Shown here: positions 16,866 to 24,675 of the stretch, in pieces
Numbering within the stretch: the first letter of the stretch is position 1
Layout: each line of letters starts with the position of its first letter
Assembly: GCF_004571025.1 (NCBI RefSeq)
Contig: NZ_SPQT01000021.1
Coordinates: forward strand, 103,192 to 167,191
Reading direction: 5' to 3'
DNA length: 64,000 nucleotides
DNA from: Bradyrhizobium niftali
GTDB taxonomy: Bacteria; Pseudomonadota; Alphaproteobacteria; Rhizobiales; Xanthobacteraceae
Made by a program: the position numbers and the translations under genes
Notes under the pieces: model-generated
Told to the model about the DNA's origin: nothing
The model's database searches: none
Seen by the model: the letters and a program-made list of their open reading frames with translations, nothing else

Positions 16866-17672
16866 ATGGCAAAGATGCTTCGACTGAGCTGGACATCGAT
16901 GTCGGCGGGCGCGGTGCTCGCGGCCCTCGCCGGCGTCGCCTCGACTGAGGCCGCCGAGTGCCCGCGCAAGGATGCGCTCGGCACCTCGCGCATTCTGAGC
17001 GTCGACGCCAGGACCACGCCGCGCGTGGGCTTGAAGAGCTTTCCGGAGACGCTGCCGCTTGCCGATCGCGAGGTCGTGCTGACCTTCGACGACGGCCCGC
17101 ATCCGCCGACGACGTCGAAGGTGCTGGCGGCGCTGGCGCAGGAATGCGCGCGCGCGACCTTCTTCCTGATCGGCCAACACGCCTCCGAACACCCTGACAT
17201 GGTCAAGCGCATCGCGCGCGAGGGCCACACCGTCGGCCACCACACCTGGTCGCACCCGTTCATGGCGCGGATCCCGTTCGACAAGGCCACGGCCGAGATC
17301 GACCGCGGCATCGCCGCCGACGAGATGGCGCTGCACGGGACCTCGACCACGACGCCCTCGACGCCGTTCTTCCGCTTCCCCTATTTCGAGGCGACGCAAG
17401 CCGAGCTCGACCTGCTCCAGTCGCGCGGCATCGTCGTGTTCGGGGCCGATCTCTGGGCCAGCGACTGGGAGGAGATAACGCCGGAGCAGGAACTGAAGCT
17501 GGTCACCGAGCGCCTCGCCGCCGCCGGCAAGGGTATCATCCTCTTCCACGATCCCAAGGCGCGCACGGCTGCGATCATGCCGGCCTTCCTGCGGTATCTG
17601 AAGGAGAACGGCTATCGGGTGGTTCACATCGTCCCGGCGGGCGCAGCGCAGAAGAATGCCGACACGCGCTGA
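16866..17672 (+). CDS. Secreted polysaccharide deacetylase (NodB domain), first of a pair
   Basis: A 268-residue exported carbohydrate esterase family 4 protein. A signal peptide (about 1-30) ends at TEAAE. The NodB motifs are in place: TFDDGP with Asp75-Asp76, the metal-binding HTWSH at 126-130, FFRFPYFE, the DLWASDW strand and IILFHD near the C terminus. It should remove acetyl groups from an N-acetylated glycan such as peptidoglycan, chitin or an exopolysaccharide in the periplasm. It is not a nodulation NodB, since no nodA or nodC is present. The next gene on the same strand is a diverged paralogue. Confidence 0.92.
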   Translation: MAKMLRLSWTSMSAGAVLAALAGVASTEAAECPRKDALGTSRILSVDARTTPRVGLKSFPETLPLADREVVLTFDDGPHPPTTSKVLAALAQECARATFFLIGQHASEHPDMVKRIAREGHTVGHHTWSHPFMARIPFDKATAEIDRGIAADEMALHGTSTTTPSTPFFRFPYFEATQAELDLLQSRGIVVFGADLWASDWEEITPEQELKLVTERLAAAGKGIILFHDPKARTAAIMPAFLRYLKENGYRVVHIVPAGAAQKNADTR

Positions 17673-17851
17673 TGCCGGAATGTCACGCCAGTGCAAAATG
17701 GGGTGATTTGGGCCCTATTAACAGTCTGTTCATGATACGCCATGCAAGTATTGAGGCGGGCGCGTCCTGGGAAAAGTTCTGGTGCCTGAACCGTTTCCTG
17801 ATGTCTCCGACCTACTATGGCGGCAATCGCATATGAGGGCAGACGGGATTC

Positions 17852-19147
17852 ATGATCGGAAGTAGCGTTGTTGTTCGGACGCGATCGTGGATCGTCCTAT
17901 GTTTGGGCTTGCTGACCGTTGGCACACCGGCGGCCTTTGCAGCCGACTGCCCCGGCCACCCGGATGCGCTCGGGACCTCCCGCACCCTCGTGGTCGATCC
18001 GCACGAGCATCCGCGCATCGGCACGATGCAGTACCGCGAGACGCTGCCGCTGAAGGACCACGAGGTCGTCCTGACCTTCGACGACGGTCCGCTGCCGAAA
18101 TATTCCAACCAGGTGCTCCAGATCCTCGCCGACGAGTGCATCAAGGCGACCTTCTTCATCATCGGCGGCCAGGCCAAGGCGAACCCTGAAGGGGTGCGCA
18201 AGCTGGTGGCGGCGGGCCACACCGTCGGCACGCACAGCATGAACCATCCGCTGACGTTCGACCGCATGCCGATCGAAAAATTCGAGCCCGAGATCAACGG
18301 CGGCATCGAATGGACGTCGGCCGCGATGACCGATCCGTCCAAGCTCGCGCCGTTCTTCCGCATCCCCGGCCTGATGCGCGCCGAGGGCGTCGAGAACTAT
18401 CTGATCTCGCGCGGCATTCAGGTCTGGAGCGCCGATTTCCCCGCTGACGACTGGCGGCATGTGTCGTCCGATCGCGTCTACCAGCTCGCGATCCAGCGGC
18501 TGGAGGCCAAGGGCAAGGGCATCCTGCTGTTGCACGACATCCAGGCCCGCACGGTGGCGGCGCTGCCCAAGATCATCCGCGACCTGAAGGCGCGCGGCTA
18601 TCGCATCGTGCATGTGGTGCCTGCGACCGCGGAGCGGCCGGCGACGCCGACCACACCGGTGGAATGGCTGCTGCATCCGCCGACCGAGACCGTGCCGATC
18701 GCGCGCTGGCCGGCCGTGCCGAACTTCGTGTTCACGCAGACCCAGACGCTTCCGGCGCCATCGCTTGCCGATCTCAATGCGCAGACCGGGCATCAGCCGC
18801 TGCTGCCGCGCCGGACCATGGCGCAGGCGAATGTCGCCGCCACTCTCCCCGTGCCCGACCGCGATCTGTTCGCGATTCCCGAGGGCTCGGTCGAGGTCTT
18901 GCTGTCCACGACCTTGTCACGGCGTGCCGCGACACGGCTGGCAATGGCGGCCGAGACGCCCCGTGCGGCTAAGGGCAAGGCTGCCAAGTCGCAGGCACAC
19001 CGAACCGCCCACGCTGCGCACGGCGCACCGAAGCATGCCGCGCAGGCCAAGGGCACGGTCGCCAGAAACACTGCCCCCAAGAGCACTGCACAGGGCGCCG
19101 CGCCGCGTCCGACTCGCGTGGCCAGCCTGAAGAAGCGCGCGCAGTAA
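17852..19147 (+). CDS. Secreted polysaccharide deacetylase with basic tail, second of a pair
   Basis: A 431-residue paralogue of the upstream deacetylase. The signal peptide (about 1-31) ends at AFAAD. Active-site motifs are TFDDGP (Asp77-Asp78), HSMNH at 127-131, FFRIPGLM, WSADFPADDW and LLLHD. The catalytic domain ends near residue 260. A ~170-residue extension follows that is Pro/Thr-rich and then strongly basic, rich in Lys, Ala and His (residues about 365-431), and may bind an anionic polymer. A 179-bp gap separates the two genes, so each may have its own promoter. The gene ends 3 bp from a convergent gene. Confidence 0.92.
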   Translation: MIGSSVVVRTRSWIVLCLGLLTVGTPAAFAADCPGHPDALGTSRTLVVDPHEHPRIGTMQYRETLPLKDHEVVLTFDDGPLPKYSNQVLQILADECIKATFFIIGGQAKANPEGVRKLVAAGHTVGTHSMNHPLTFDRMPIEKFEPEINGGIEWTSAAMTDPSKLAPFFRIPGLMRAEGVENYLISRGIQVWSADFPADDWRHVSSDRVYQLAIQRLEAKGKGILLLHDIQARTVAALPKIIRDLKARGYRIVHVVPATAERPATPTTPVEWLLHPPTETVPIARWPAVPNFVFTQTQTLPAPSLADLNAQTGHQPLLPRRTMAQANVAATLPVPDRDLFAIPEGSVEVLLSTTLSRRAATRLAMAAETPRAAKGKAAKSQAHRTAHAAHGAPKHAAQAKGTVARNTAPKSTAQGAAPRPTRVASLKKRAQ

Positions 19148-19150
19148 GCT

Positions 19151-19525
19151 CTACTGCCGCATGATGTTGGCGACGCAGAGCAGCACGATCAGCGCCAGGA
19201 AGAACAGGTCCATATAGGACTTGAGCTCGCCGTCGCGGCGCAGCCGCGCAACGTCGACCACGATCTGCTTGCGCGTCGAGGTTCCGCCCGAGCCGTCGTT
19301 GATCGGGGCCTGAAGGCGCTTGGTCTCGGCTTCCAGCTTCTCGATCTTCTGGAAGAAGTAGAACGCACGCAGCGTCGAGGCCGCGCGCATGCCGGTATAG
19401 ACCAGCACCAGGATCGCGACGATCGCCCGGTTTTGATATTTCTCCAGGAAGTTGAGGCTGAAATAGACCATCGCCATGAACGCGAAGTTGGTCACGAAGC
19501 GGTAGACGAAGCTTAGAAAGACCAT
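19151..19525 (-). CDS. Conserved small membrane protein
   Basis: A 124-residue protein with hydrophobic N-terminal segments (FVTNFAFMAMVYFSLNFL; AIVAILVLVYTGMRAASTL), a central charged coiled-coil-like stretch (FFQKIEKLEAETKRLQ) and a C-terminal hydrophobic helix (LFFLALIVLLCVANIM). I do not recognise a named family; function unknown. The topology suggests an inner-membrane protein with a cytoplasmic central loop. It converges with the second deacetylase with a 3-bp gap and has no obvious operon partner. Confidence 0.72.
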   Translation of the reverse strand: MVFLSFVYRFVTNFAFMAMVYFSLNFLEKYQNRAIVAILVLVYTGMRAASTLRAFYFFQKIEKLEAETKRLQAPINDGSGGTSTRKQIVVDVARLRRDGELKSYMDLFFLALIVLLCVANIMRQ

Positions 19526-19769
19526 ACTGGCTCCAGCCCAGAGAAGACGTGCAAGCGGGCCTGAATGCCGCGCAGGCCCGTCTACGCCAACTTGGTTTCA
19601 ACAAAGATACTATCCGCCCACAACTCGCCGCCTTTTAGCCACGCGCGGCCATAATGCAAGCCGGGCCACGACGGCCGGCCTGTCCCGCACGCGGGCGTCC
19701 GCAACGCTCAATGGCGATTTGGCGGAAGTCGCGATAGACTGGAGCTGCCGCCACACGTGGGGTCTGCCG

Positions 19770-20027
19770 ATGCCGAAGAAGGGAATCACGGGCCACGACG
19801 ACTGGGTTCTGACCGAGGCCCTCGCGACCGCGCTGGTCGCGCTGGAGCAGCTCGAGCCGAAGCACCAGCCGAGCGCGCATATGGACGACATCCGCAAGAT
19901 GCTCTCCAGCGGCAAGGAGCCCGCGGCAGTGAGCCTGCACCTCGCCCAGGCCAAGTGCCGCCTGTTTCCGGAGTCGGATCCGCTTCAGATCTACAAGGAA
20001 TACGGGATCGGCGAGGAATATGGCTGA
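19770..20027 (+). CDS. Small conserved hypothetical protein
   Basis: An 85-residue soluble helical protein (MPKKGITGHDDWVLTEALATAL...). The upstream in-frame codon at 19719 is TTG. I prefer the ATG at 19770, which has a GTGGGG sequence about 9 bp upstream and where the conserved-looking sequence starts. It contains no recognised motif. Normal codon bias and a complete frame support it as a gene. It converges with the isochorismatase-fold gene, whose stop lies 18 bp away. Confidence 0.6.
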   Translation: MPKKGITGHDDWVLTEALATALVALEQLEPKHQPSAHMDDIRKMLSSGKEPAAVSLHLAQAKCRLFPESDPLQIYKEYGIGEEYG

Positions 20028-20045
20028 AGGGGCCGGGTCATCACC

Positions 20046-20651
20046 CTACTCCCGCCAGAACTCCGCCAGTTCTTCCGCGGTCACCAGATCGACCTGGCCG
20101 TGGAAGCGGGTGCGATACATGGTCATCAGCGCATCGTGCCCGACATCGGACGAGCTGCACAGCGCGTCCTCGACGATGACGACCCTGAAGCCGAGATCGA
20201 CTGCGCTGAGGACCGTCGACAGGACGCAGACGTCCGTCTCGGCCCCCGTGATCACCACCGTCCCGACGCTCTTTTCGAGCAACAGGCCCGCAAGGCCGGG
20301 ATTGCTGAACGCGGAATAGGCCGGCTTGTCGATGACAGCGGCTGGAGGAACGAACCGGCTCAGAGCTGGCACGAGATCGAGCGCGGATGGCGGCAAGTGC
20401 CTGCGGGTCGCCTGGCTCCAGTGACGGAAATAGCTGCGCCACTGTCCGGGACGATCGTCCGGATCCTGAGGGGTCATGAAGCGCGTGAAGATCGTTCTGG
20501 CCTGGCGGCGGGAAACGATGGAGACGATCGCCGGCAGTACCCGTTCCATCCAGGGCGTCGCCCAGAGACCGCCGGGGGCGAAGATGTTCTGCATGTCGAT
20601 GCAGAGGTGAACCGCATCCCGGATGTCGGCAATTTCCGCACTGTCCCTCAT
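20046..20651 (-). CDS. Cysteine hydrolase, isochorismatase family
   Basis: A 201-residue cytosolic enzyme of the isochorismatase/nicotinamidase fold. The triad is visible: Asp in LCIDMQNIF, Lys in VIDKPAYSAFSN and Cys in TDVCVLSTVLSAVDLGF, with the cis-peptide region TGAETD before the Cys. Family members hydrolyse small amides, ureas or vinyl ethers; the substrate here is unknown. No partner gene lies in an operon with it. It converges with a small hypothetical gene. Confidence 0.9.
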   Translation of the reverse strand: MRDSAEIADIRDAVHLCIDMQNIFAPGGLWATPWMERVLPAIVSIVSRRQARTIFTRFMTPQDPDDRPGQWRSYFRHWSQATRRHLPPSALDLVPALSRFVPPAAVIDKPAYSAFSNPGLAGLLLEKSVGTVVITGAETDVCVLSTVLSAVDLGFRVVIVEDALCSSSDVGHDALMTMYRTRFHGQVDLVTAEELAEFWRE

Positions 20652-20957
20652 CGTCCTCCACCGTCAAACGCATGGCCGCGCGACGGCATCTCCGCGGCGA
20701 GCTCATCGGCTGCAATGCGCGTCCGACAGCCATCGTTCCGCGGTCATCCGCGATGGACGAAGCCCCGCGCCGCCAGCGCACGCCATCACGTCGGCGAATC
20801 GCGGGATCGATCGACGGCGTCGGCGGAATCATGAGGAAGTTCGCCGCGTTCGACCGGACCGGTCACGCGACGGCTTCGACCGACGCAAGCGACGCAGTGA
20901 AACGGGCCGGCGTGGTGCCAGTCCCGGGCCTTACATCAGAAAAACTTCAGGGATTTC
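20652..20957. other. Intergenic region, nothing recognised
   Basis: About 300 bp between the cysteine hydrolase start and the tRNA-Leu gene. The promoter of the hydrolase must lie at its left end. I see no gene, repeat or stable hairpin that I can support. Confidence 0.4.
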
Positions 20958-20975
20958 AAAGCCAAATTCGGCTTT
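20958..20975 (-). terminator. Possible terminator hairpin after tRNA-Leu
   Basis: On the minus strand AAAGCC, a GAATTT loop and GGCTTT form a short hairpin directly after the tRNA CCA end. The stem is only 6 bp and there is no long T tract, so it is weak evidence. Confidence 0.35.
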
Positions 20976-21060
20976 TGGTGCGCTCGGAGGGACTCGAACC
21001 CCCACGATTTTACTCACTGCCACCTCAAGGCAGCGCGTCTACCAGTTCCGCCACGAGCGC
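20976..21060 (-). tRNA. tRNA-Leu (anticodon GAG)
   Basis: The minus strand reads GCGCTCGTGGCGGAACTGGT at the 5' end, with a 7-bp acceptor stem GCGCTCG/CGAGCGC. The D-arm contains GGTAGAC. The anticodon stem CTGCC/GGCAG encloses the loop TTGAGGT with anticodon GAG (Leu, codons CUC/CUU). A long class-II variable arm, as expected for tRNA-Leu, and a T-arm with GGTTCGAGTCC follow. The CCA end (20976-20978) is encoded. Length is 85 nt. All stems pair by eye. Confidence 0.96.
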
Positions 21061-21207
21061 TTTGGGGATGCCGGCCTGAGGCTTGAGGGCCGGCCGGATC
21101 AACGGCGCCGATCTAACAAATCCATCAGAGGGGTACAAGCCTGCAAAGGCCCTGAATTCCACAAGCTTGGCAGGAAAATCTCTCCCTGCCCGGATCGGCC
21201 CTATCGG

Positions 21208-21270
21208 GTGCCCAGGCCGCCACCGCGTGCCCAGGCCGCTACCGCGTGCCCAGGCCGCTACCGCGTGCCC
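21208..21270. repeat. 19-bp tandem repeat, three units plus a partial
   Basis: Unit GTGCCCAGGCCGCTACCGC is repeated at 21208-21226 (one C/T difference), 21227-21245 and 21246-21264, with a partial GTGCCC next. The stop codon and last codons of the FliN-like gene (minus strand) lie within the third unit, so the array abuts and partly forms the 3' end of that gene. Confidence 0.92.
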
Positions 21271-21500
21271 GGCGTGCGCGGCAGCATCTGCTTGACCTCG
21301 ACCGCGATCCGGTTGCGATCGACCAGCACGACGCCGGAGGCGACCGGCAGGTTGTTGGCCAAAACCTTGACCTCGTCGGCCTCGGTTGCGTCCAGCTCGA
21401 TGATGGCGCCGCGGGAAAGACGTAATACCTGATGGATCGGCATGGTGGTCGTCCCGAGGACGACCATGAGATCCACGGTGACTTTATCGAGAGTGGGCAC
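21258..21500 (-). CDS. Stand-alone FliN/SpoA-domain protein
   Basis: An 80-residue protein consisting of one SpoA (FliN/FliM C-terminal) domain: VTVDLMVVLGTTTMPIHQVL, the typical RGAIIELD turn, VLANNLPVASGVVLVDRNRIAVEV. FliN-type domains build the flagellar C-ring or the type III secretion sorting platform. Start codon is GTG at 21500. No other flagellar gene is in the window, so it may be an orphan or the only dispersed switch component. The C-terminal residues and stop fall in a 19-bp tandem repeat array, so the exact end may vary between strains. Confidence 0.85.
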   Translation of the reverse strand: MPTLDKVTVDLMVVLGTTTMPIHQVLRLSRGAIIELDATEADEVKVLANNLPVASGVVLVDRNRIAVEVKQMLPRTPGTR

Positions 21501-21567
21501 TGTCAGGACCGCCGCAACTTGAGACTAGCATTTGCGCCTGCAATCATCACCACGTTATGGTTAGCCA

Positions 21568-22317
21568 ATGGTTAATTCGCCTCACAACCTCCGCCAAGAC
21601 CAGCGTCAAGACCTCGATTTGACGTCGTTTTCCGCCTCCGCAGGCACGCCCGTGGAGTGGCGGATCTCGGACGCGCCGGTGCCCTATCCGGAGGCCGTAG
21701 CCGCCATGGAGGCGCGGGTCGCCGCGATCGCAGCGGGCGAGGCTCCGGAGCTGGTCTGGCTGCTCGAACACCCCCCGCTCTACACCTCCGGCACCTCGGG
21801 CAAGGAATCCGACCTGCTCGACTCCCGATTCCCGGTCTTTGCCACCGGGCGCGGCGGGCAGCTGACCTATCACGGGCCCGGCCAGCGGGTGGCCTACATC
21901 ATGCTCGACCTCAAGCGGCGCCGGCCGGACGTGCGGGCCTATGTCGCGAGCCTGGAGGAATTGATCCTGCGCACGCTCGCCGCCTTCAACGTCCGCGGTG
22001 AGCGGCGCGAGGACCGGGTCGGCGTCTGGGTGAAGCGCCCCGACAAGGGGCCCGAGCACGAAGACAAGATCGCCGCAATCGGCGTCCGGCTGAAGCGCTG
22101 GGTGTCGTTCCACGGCATCGCCATCAATGTCGAGCCGGAGCTGTCGCATTTCGCCGGCATCGTGCCCTGCGGCGTCGCCGATCCCCGCTACGGCGTCACC
22201 TCGCTGGTCGATCTCGGCCAGCTCGTGACCATGGCCGATGTCGACGTCGCGCTTCGGCAAGCGTTCGAAGAGCTGTTCGGGCCGACCCGCGCGCTGGTGC
22301 CGGAAGCGGCCGCTTAG
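21568..22317 (+). CDS. lipB: Lipoyl(octanoyl) transferase
   Basis: A 249-residue cytosolic enzyme that moves the octanoyl group from acyl carrier protein to lipoyl domains of 2-oxoacid dehydrogenases and the glycine cleavage H protein. Signature segments are LLEHPPLYTSGTSG, GRGGQLTYHGPGQRVAY, the KIAAIGVRLKRWVSFHG region with the conserved Lys, and IVPCGVADPRYGVTSL with the acyl-accepting Cys. Length is slightly above the ~220 usual owing to a ~25-residue polar N-terminal extension. Divergent from the SpoA protein gene. Confidence 0.96.
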   Translation: MVNSPHNLRQDQRQDLDLTSFSASAGTPVEWRISDAPVPYPEAVAAMEARVAAIAAGEAPELVWLLEHPPLYTSGTSGKESDLLDSRFPVFATGRGGQLTYHGPGQRVAYIMLDLKRRRPDVRAYVASLEELILRTLAAFNVRGERREDRVGVWVKRPDKGPEHEDKIAAIGVRLKRWVSFHGIAINVEPELSHFAGIVPCGVADPRYGVTSLVDLGQLVTMADVDVALRQAFEELFGPTRALVPEAAA

Positions 22318-22516
22318 GCGCTTTCCTGTTGGAGACCCACCGCCCGCGTTCTCCGCGCGCGCGGAATCAGCTACGCTTCATCCCGGCGCCGCCCACGCCT
22401 CCCCCCTCCGCCGGGAAAGCAGACGTCATGCCGGGCGACTAGATCATCGGACCGACTGTTCGAGCGCCAGGCATAAGGAGGGATTGCGATCATGCTCGCA
22501 ATGGGAGGTTCTCTCG

Positions 22517-23230
22517 ATGAAGTTGTCTGCACCCATCTACCATCTGAAGCGGAAAGCAAAACGCCTGTCCCGCGAGGAAGGCATTCCGCTCCACGACGCG
22601 CTTGACCGCATCGCAACGACGGAAGGTTTTGCCGCCTGGAGCATGCTTGCGGCGAAAGCCGCGGCGATGACGCCGGCCAATCGGCTGTTCCCGCAATTCC
22701 GCCCCGGTGACCTTGTGCTGGTCGGGGCGCGCCCCGGCCAGGGCAAGACGCTGATGAGCCTCGAGCTTGCCGCGGAGGCCATGAAGTCGGGCCATCGCGC
22801 CGCGTTCTTCTCGCTCGAATACACCGAGAGAGATGTGTTGGAGCGCCTTCGGGCGATCGGCGTGGACCCCGCGCAATTCGCTGACATGTTCGAGGTCGAT
22901 TGCTCCGACGCGATCAGCGCCGACTACGTCGTCAAGCAGATGGCCGCTTCTCCCCGCGGCACGGTCGTGGTGATCGACTATCTGCAACTGCTCGACCAGA
23001 GACGGGAAAACCCTGATCTGACCGTTCAGGTGTGCGCACTGAAATCGTTCGCGCGCGACAAGGGGCTGATCGTCGTCTTCATCTCGCAGATCGATCGATC
23101 CTATGATCCCGCGGTCAAGCCCTGCCCTGACCTCAGCGACGTCCGCTTGCCGAACCCGCTGGATTTGAAGCTGTTCGACAAGACGTGCTTCATCAACAAC
23201 GCCGAAGTGCAGTTCCGCGCGGCGAGCTGA
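22517..23230 (+). CDS. Short DnaB-type RecA-fold ATPase
   Basis: A 237-residue protein with an N-terminal helical module of about 50 residues (LKRKAKRLSREEGIPLHDAL...GFAAWSMLAA) followed by a RecA-fold ATPase domain of the DnaB helicase class. Walker A is GARPGQGKT, the H1a-like region is AAFFSLEYTERDV, and Walker B is VVVIDYLQLL. It lacks the DnaB N-terminal primase-interacting domain and is half the size of a replicative helicase, so it is not the main DnaB. The ATG at 22517 with GGGAGG upstream fixes the start; the longer frame overlaps lipB. Role unknown, probably a helicase-like or DNA-associated ATPase. Confidence 0.75.
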   Translation: MKLSAPIYHLKRKAKRLSREEGIPLHDALDRIATTEGFAAWSMLAAKAAAMTPANRLFPQFRPGDLVLVGARPGQGKTLMSLELAAEAMKSGHRAAFFSLEYTERDVLERLRAIGVDPAQFADMFEVDCSDAISADYVVKQMAASPRGTVVVIDYLQLLDQRRENPDLTVQVCALKSFARDKGLIVVFISQIDRSYDPAVKPCPDLSDVRLPNPLDLKLFDKTCFINNAEVQFRAAS

Positions 23231-23236
23231 TGGCTT

Positions 23237-23270
23237 CAGGCCGCGGGTGGGATTGTTCACCCGCGGCCTG
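23237..23270. terminator. Bidirectional hairpin between converging genes
   Basis: A perfect 13-bp stem CAGGCCGCGGGTG (23237-23249) pairs with 23258-23270 around an 8-nt loop. It sits between the ATPase stop and the tautomerase stop. There is no T tract, so it may block read-through only partly or stabilise both transcripts. Confidence 0.65.
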
Positions 23271-23275
23271 CAACA

Positions 23276-23698
23276 TCACGCCGCCTTCAGCGCAACCTCG
23301 AGCTTGCCGGCGATGTAGCGGCGCTCCTGGGTCAGGCCGCCAAAGCCGTAGGCGTCGCCCTTGACCTCGTCGACATGCAAATAGGTCTCGGGGTGCAGCG
23401 GGCCCAGGATCTCGGCCATGCGCTTGAACATCGCGGCGAGATAGGCCGCCTTCTCGTCCTTGGTGTTGGTGCCTTCGGTGACATGGATGTCGATCCAGTA
23501 GCTGGCGAGCTTCTGCTCGGCGAGCGATTGGCCGCCTGCGAACCAGTCGCCGGCATCGACCGACTTCACGATGATGGCGGTCACCTTGGGATCCTTGTGC
23601 AGGATTTTTGCGGTGAGCTCGGACACGGCATTCGCGATGTCGGCCTTCAGCGAGGGTGACTGGCGAGAGGTGGTGTAGGACACGGTGATCAGGGGCAT
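23276..23698 (-). CDS. Tautomerase family protein
   Basis: A 140-residue protein of the tautomerase/MIF superfamily. Start is the ATG at 23698, giving MPLITVSYTT. Removal of Met exposes the catalytic Pro1, as in 4-oxalocrotonate tautomerase and relatives. At twice the 4-OT length it fits the longer trimeric group (cis-CaaD/MSAD/MIF-like); ITVSYTT and IDIHVTEGTN are plausible core strands. It faces a LysR gene divergently across 113 bp with an obvious dyad, a typical regulator-target pair. Substrate unknown. Confidence 0.85.
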   Translation of the reverse strand: MPLITVSYTTSRQSPSLKADIANAVSELTAKILHKDPKVTAIIVKSVDAGDWFAGGQSLAEQKLASYWIDIHVTEGTNTKDEKAAYLAAMFKRMAEILGPLHPETYLHVDEVKGDAYGFGGLTQERRYIAGKLEVALKAA

Positions 23699-23770
23699 GG
23701 TCGTTCTCCTCAAGATGTCGCGCAGGTCTTGCGCGGCGCTGATGAGAAGCTAGACCTCCCTTCTCCATTT

Positions 23771-23795
23771 TGGTATCTTATCTCTATTGATACCA
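23771..23795. promoter_or_regulatory. LysR-type operator between divergent genes
   Basis: TGGTATC (23771-23777) and GATACCA (23789-23795) are exact inverted half-sites separated by 11 bp. The site starts 17 bp before the LysR start codon and is about 73 bp from the tautomerase start. A dyad of this size fits LysR-family (T-N11-A) recognition and likely controls both genes. Confidence 0.6.
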
Positions 23796-23811
23796 GTGAT
23801 AACAAATCATA

Positions 23812-24663
23812 ATGACAGCCACGCTCGACATCGCCACCATCAAGGCCTTCCTGCTGGTCGCCGACCTCCAGAGCTTTACCCGCACCGCCGAAGCGCTCGG
23901 CACGACGCAGGCCGCCGTCAGCCTCAAGCTGCAACGGCTGGAGACGTTGCTGGGGAAGCGGCTCGTCGAGCGCTCGCCGCGCGCGGTCCGGCTCACCGCC
24001 GACGGCGCAGCATTCCTCGAACGCGCCCGCGCGCTGATCGAGGCGCATGACCGCGCATTGTCCGGCGAGGCCTCCGTCGCGCAGTCGCTTTCGCTCGGCA
24101 TCTCCGACCACGCAGCTGGGCCCGAGCTGGTGCCGCTGCTCGAACGGCTGCACGCGATGTCCTCGCACCTCACGCTCGCCGTCACCATCGGCTTCTCGCG
24201 CGAGATGCAGGACGCCTATGACGCGGGCGACTTGGATGCGGTGATCGTTCGCCAGGAAGGCAGCCGCCGCGGCGGCGAGAAATTGGCCGAGGATGAATTC
24301 GGCTGGTTCGCGTCACGCCGCTTCGCCCTGCCCAAGGGCGAGCCGCTGCCACTCGCAACGCTCGCCCCGCCCTGCGGCGTCCGCGCCGTTGCCGTGCGTG
24401 CGCTCGACAAGGCCGGCCTCGCCTGGCGCGAGCGATTTGTCGGCGGCGGCGTCACGGCGGTGGTCGCGGCCGCACTTGCCGGACTTGCGATCGCGCCGCT
24501 GGCGCGGCGGATCGCGCCACCCGGCCTCATCGACATCGGCCCCGCACACAGGCTGCCGAAACTCGGCAGCTCGAAGGTCATGCTGCATTCGAAGGTCAGC
24601 GACCCCGCCAAGCTGGCTGCGCTGCGTGCGGTGGCGGCGACGTTCAAGAGCGTCGCCGCCTGA
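23812..24663 (+). CDS. LysR family transcriptional regulator
   Basis: A 283-residue regulator with an N-terminal winged HTH (TIKAFLLVADLQSFTRTAEALGTTQAAVSLKLQRLE) and a C-terminal periplasmic-binding-protein-like co-inducer domain (about 90-283). The closing segment with LGSSKVMLHSKVSD is typical. It likely senses a small aromatic or carbonyl compound and controls the divergent tautomerase gene and itself through the dyad in the intergenic gap. Confidence 0.93.
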   Translation: MTATLDIATIKAFLLVADLQSFTRTAEALGTTQAAVSLKLQRLETLLGKRLVERSPRAVRLTADGAAFLERARALIEAHDRALSGEASVAQSLSLGISDHAAGPELVPLLERLHAMSSHLTLAVTIGFSREMQDAYDAGDLDAVIVRQEGSRRGGEKLAEDEFGWFASRRFALPKGEPLPLATLAPPCGVRAVAVRALDKAGLAWRERFVGGGVTAVVAAALAGLAIAPLARRIAPPGLIDIGPAHRLPKLGSSKVMLHSKVSDPAKLAALRAVAATFKSVAA

Positions 24664-24675
24664 CATCACATCACC

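Noticed and set aside
16866..19147. Nodulation nodB genes
   Set aside because: The NodB domain is shared by all CE4 deacetylases; there is no nodA, nodC, nod box or other nodulation gene, and both proteins are secreted with signal peptides.
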